The translations under genes and the position numbers were made by a program. A stretch of 64,000 nt of DNA from Candidatus Flexifilum affinis (GTDB taxonomy: Bacteria > Chloroflexota > Anaerolineae > Aggregatilineales > Phototrophicaceae). How positions within the stretch are numbered: position 1 is the stretch's first letter; the number at the start of each line of letters is the position of its first letter. Shown piece after piece: positions 61,529 to 64,000 of this stretch. The DNA lies in assembly GCA_016713325.1 (NCBI GenBank), contig JADJPJ010000084.1:62001-126000 (forward strand). The letters run 5' to 3'. Under the pieces are notes generated by a model. That model worked only from the letters and a program-made list of their open reading frames with translations. It was not told where the DNA came from and did no database searches.

Positions 61529-63208
61529 CTACTCCCCGCTGAGCAGGAAGTTGGCGGCCAGCAGCGAGAAGTCTGAGATGTTCACGACGGCGTCGTCGTT
61601 GAAGTCGGCCTGGGCATTGAAGCCGCCACCTCCCTCGTTCGTGCCAAATGCCGCGGCGAGCACGGAGAAGTCGCTGATGTTGACCAGGTTGTCGTCCGTG
61701 GCATCGCCCTCCAGCAGCGTGGCCGGCGACAGGTTGTTGGCTCCGGCATTCAGGACCACGCCGTCGATGCGCCGCGCCAGGCTGTGCGTGCCCTTGACGA
61801 CCATGTCGTAGATGCCGGTGGTCATCAGCGGCACGGCGATCTGCCCGTTCGCGTCGGCGGTGAATGTCTCATCGTAGAACGGCGTCGCGCCGCCGGGCAG
61901 GTACAGGCGGAGGTGAACGGTCGTCATCCACTGATCGTTCGGCGCCGCCGGCCGCCCCTGGAGCGCAAGCTGGATCGCGACGATGGCGGGGGTGGCCTCG
62001 AACGCGCCGATGTCGACGGTTGTGTCCACGATGCGCGGGAAACCGGCGCCGCGCTGGTCGGTTCCCTGGGACACCACGCCGTTCCCCCCGGCGTTGATGG
62101 CCGGGCTGCCCGGCAGCAGCGCGTGCGTCTCCGTAAGACCGCCGTTGTCGGCCAGGGCAGGATCGAGGACCGAGGCCGCGCTGGCAGCGGTCGTGAAACC
62201 TCCAGGGCCGCACCCCGTGCCGGCGCCCGACAGGTTGCTGCTGCTGTTCGTCAGCACAAATGTGGCGCAGTCCTCGGCGCCGGCGCTGTCGGCCGTGTTG
62301 CCGATCACCAGCGTGTTGTAGAGGTTGGTGGTTGTCCCGCTCAGATAGAGGCCGCCGCCGTTCGCCGCGTCGTTACCCGTGAAGGTGGCGTTGGTGAAGG
62401 ACGCCGTGCTGGCGCCGAAGGAGCGTACGCCGCCGCCATCACTGCCGGCGCTGTTGCCGCTGATCGTGCTGTTGGTGACGACGAGGGTGGCGTCCAGGTT
62501 GTTGATCGCCCCGCCGCGGTCGTTGGTGGCCGTGTTGCCGCTCAGGGTGCTGCCTGTGACCGTCGTGGTGGCCAGATAGTTGTAGATCGCGCCGCCGTCG
62601 TCCAGCGCCGTGTTGCCGCTGAAGGTACTGTCGTTGATGGCCACCGTGCCGCCCAGGGTGATCAGCCCGCCGCCGTCGCCGTTGTCGCCGCCGCTTACGC
62701 CGGTCGCTGTGTTGTCGATGACGCGCACCCGGTTGAGGATCAGCGTCCCGCCGTTGACCACCGACCCGCCGTTGTCGGCGCGGCCGTTGCTGAGTGTCAG
62801 ATCGTTGAGCGTCAGACGTGCGTTGGTGACCACCAGGAAGTGACGGAAGTCGAGCGCGTTGGCGTCGCGGGTGATGGTCGCGTTGTTGCCGTCGATGGTC
62901 AGCGTCCCTGTCGCCGGCAGAATGCGCGGCAGGCCGGTCGCGCCGGGACCGATGGGATCGGTGTTGTTGACTGTCGCCAGGATGTATAGGCCATCCTGCG
63001 TCAGGCAGATGGTCTCGTTGGCGACGGTGCCGGCGGCCAGGGTCATCGCCGCAATCAGCGTCGCCACGTCGGGCGCGTAGGTGCTGCCGGCGTCACAGTA
63101 GGCCGGCAGGCCCTGCGCCGATGCCTGGGGCACAGCAATAGCAAAGGCGAGGACGATCGCCATGAAGAGGACGAACGTGAAGCGTACGCGGCGTAGGGCA
63201 GGGATCAT
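61529..63208 (-). CDS. Secreted parallel beta-helix protein with C-terminal dockerin
   Basis: 559 aa. A signal peptide (FTFVLFMAIVLAFAIAVPQA) precedes a right-handed parallel beta-helix (about 30-400) with repeating NSTISGNSAGSDGGGVRSFG and STLSGNTATNDRGGAINNLD turns and the choice-of-anchor-like end SPAINAGGNGVVSQGTDQRG. A beta-sandwich (MTTVHLRLYLPGGATPFYDE; VVKGTHSLARRIDGVVLN) precedes a dockerin with two EF loops (DATDDNLVNISD; DFNDDAVVNISD). ATG 63208 has AAGG 9 bases upstream; the long N-terminal extension of the ORF is rejected. Probably a surface adhesin or polysaccharide-binding protein. Confidence 0.88.
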   Translation of the reverse strand: MIPALRRVRFTFVLFMAIVLAFAIAVPQASAQGLPAYCDAGSTYAPDVATLIAAMTLAAGTVANETICLTQDGLYILATVNNTDPIGPGATGLPRILPATGTLTIDGNNATITRDANALDFRHFLVVTNARLTLNDLTLSNGRADNGGSVVNGGTLILNRVRVIDNTATGVSGGDNGDGGGLITLGGTVAINDSTFSGNTALDDGGAIYNYLATTTVTGSTLSGNTATNDRGGAINNLDATLVVTNSTISGNSAGSDGGGVRSFGASTASFTNATFTGNDAANGGGLYLSGTTTNLYNTLVIGNTADSAGAEDCATFVLTNSSSNLSGAGTGCGPGGFTTAASAASVLDPALADNGGLTETHALLPGSPAINAGGNGVVSQGTDQRGAGFPRIVDTTVDIGAFEATPAIVAIQLALQGRPAAPNDQWMTTVHLRLYLPGGATPFYDETFTADANGQIAVPLMTTGIYDMVVKGTHSLARRIDGVVLNAGANNLSPATLLEGDATDDNLVNISDFSVLAAAFGTNEGGGGFNAQADFNDDAVVNISDFSLLAANFLLSGE

Positions 63209-63475
63209 GAGCGGTGACCTTTTGATGGCTCCCCGGAGAGAGTCGCTGGTTCTACGAGAAATTCCGAGATCTGCGAGCGTGCATCCGGTACAGCGACAAG
63301 CTGAAAATGACAGGCGCGGGGGAGGCCCCCCTGCGCGCCCGCCACCCGGCCAACCAAAAAGGGAGCCGGCCCCCAACAACCGCAAACATCAAACTTTGGG
63401 TACTAGCGTATCACGGAATGAACGTGAAGAGTGTAGAACATGCCGGGTGGATTTCTCTCATCGCCCGCAAGGACG

Positions 63476-63509
63476 CGCCCCTACAGGCATATGTGTTGCT
63501 GTAGGGGCG
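63476..63509 (+). repeat. 11-bp perfect stem-loop
   Basis: CGCCCCTACAG (63476-63486) pairs with CTGTAGGGGCG (63499-63509). It is similar in type to the GTAGGGAC elements. Bases 63209-63802 contain no gene I can support. Confidence 0.65.
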
Positions 63510-63546
63510 GACGGCAAACGAAATTTCAGCGAATCACGAATTGCTT

Positions 63547-63628
63547 AACCTCACCCCGTTTCGCTACGCTCAACCGCCCCTCTCCGTGCGGAGAGGGGCA
63601 AAATTCGTTAGACTTTTGGGGTGAGGTT
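63547..63628 (+). repeat. Palindromic element (AACCTCACCCC family), complete copy
   Basis: Arms AACCTCACCCC (63547) and GGGGTGAGGTT (ending 63628) with an inner GCCCCTCTCCGTGCGGAGAG hairpin at 63576-63599. The left flank carries CGCTACGCT, like the CGCTTCGCT of the azlC copy. Confidence 0.88.
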
Positions 63629-63802
63629 GGCTCAAAAACGCAGCTATTGATGGGTCAAAGTGAACTTTCGTGATTCACTGAATTTGCCTGTGTCCGCTTG
63701 TGAGACACCGCCTTTTCGGCATTCAGTCCTTGTTTTCCCTCATCTCTCATTTCTCGTTTCTCATCACTGCTTTTCCCTCGTTCCTCGTTCCCCATCCCTC
63801 CT

Positions 63803-64000
63803 CTATTCAAAATCCACCGGCGTCCGCTCCAGCGTGACACTCACGTCGTCGGTGAAGCGCAGCGCGCCCGGCTTGTGCACCGTCACGATCAGGTGCGGCA
63901 CGGCGCAGTCCACGCAGGCCACCCGCGCGATGCCGGTCGCCAGCGCCTCCAGGGTGTTGTAGCTGCTGGCCTCGACGAACTTGATCACGGCTTTGTTGAC
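63803..64000 (-). CDS. folB: Dihydroneopterin aldolase, 3' part only
   Basis: The 3' end of a folB gene that begins beyond the window edge. The visible residues VNKAVIKFVEASSYNTLEAL, ATGIARVACVD and KPGALRFTDDVSVTLERTP match the C-terminal half of FolB (EC 4.1.2.25), with the conserved TLEALA and the KPGAL loop. It makes 6-hydroxymethyldihydropterin in folate synthesis. The frame is open to base 64000. Confidence 0.85.
   Translation of the reverse strand, partial: VNKAVIKFVEASSYNTLEALATGIARVACVDCAVPHLIVTVHKPGALRFTDDVSVTLERTPVDFE

Overview
The window is GC-rich bacterial chromosome that most resembles Chloroflexota (Anaerolineae-like). That assignment is an inference. It rests on a kaiC-kaiB pair without kaiA, two large kinase/AAA/TPR regulators in tandem, secreted beta-propeller and dockerin-type proteins ending in GDANDxN...ADFS loops, a DUF1501/DUF1800 pair, and many short palindromic intergenic repeats. 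I found no rRNA, tRNA, CRISPR array or intact transposase.

0-9.4 kb: a truncated PAS histidine kinase, a ChbG/YdjC deacetylase, an orphan DUF433 antitoxin and a broken MazF-like toxin, a membrane O-acyltransferase, and an aminoglycoside-phosphotransferase-fold kinase that sits between the acyltransferase tail and a second copy of that tail. A minus-strand operon follows: kaiC, a coiled-coil gene, kaiB and a PAS-GAF-histidine kinase. It looks like a KaiA-less clock or phospho-timer output module, but the kinase gene carries two compensating frame changes.

9.6-14.5 kb: a lower-GC accessory island, heavily decayed. It holds a DUF7669-like protein, a STAND/NB-ARC ATPase with helical repeats broken by many frameshifts, and a small hydrophobic upstream gene. 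Copies of one short dispersed motif lie at both ends.

14.5-17.9 kb: acetolactate decarboxylase, a short-chain dehydrogenase, a hypothetical protein and a metallophosphoesterase. 18.1-27.5 kb: one very large secreted protein (subtilisin, beta-propeller, lipase, cadherin-like and Cna-B-like repeats, dockerin), split by many indels in its first 5 kb and intact in its last 4 kb. 27.5-29.2 kb: rho with a strong promoter, a long leader and a perfect terminator.

29.2-50.8 kb: two tandem Ser/Thr kinase-AAA-TPR proteins, amtB, a flavin-binding protein with azlC/azlD, a GNAT protein with an R3H/AAA ATPase, a tandem duplication of a two-TM protein and an acetyltransferase, acpS, an aldehyde dehydrogenase, a transglutaminase-like membrane protein and an orphan CpaF/TadA ATPase.

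51-64 kb: a secreted-protein cluster. It has three propeller proteins, one with a dockerin plus a cohesin-like domain and one whose dockerin is cut by a 54-bp stretch identical to the end of cpaF. A Tat-exported DUF1501/DUF1800 pair, a beta-helix dockerin protein and the 3' end of folB follow. Taken together, four dockerin proteins and one cohesin-like domain suggest a non-cellulosomal surface assembly system, the most interesting hypothesis in the window.
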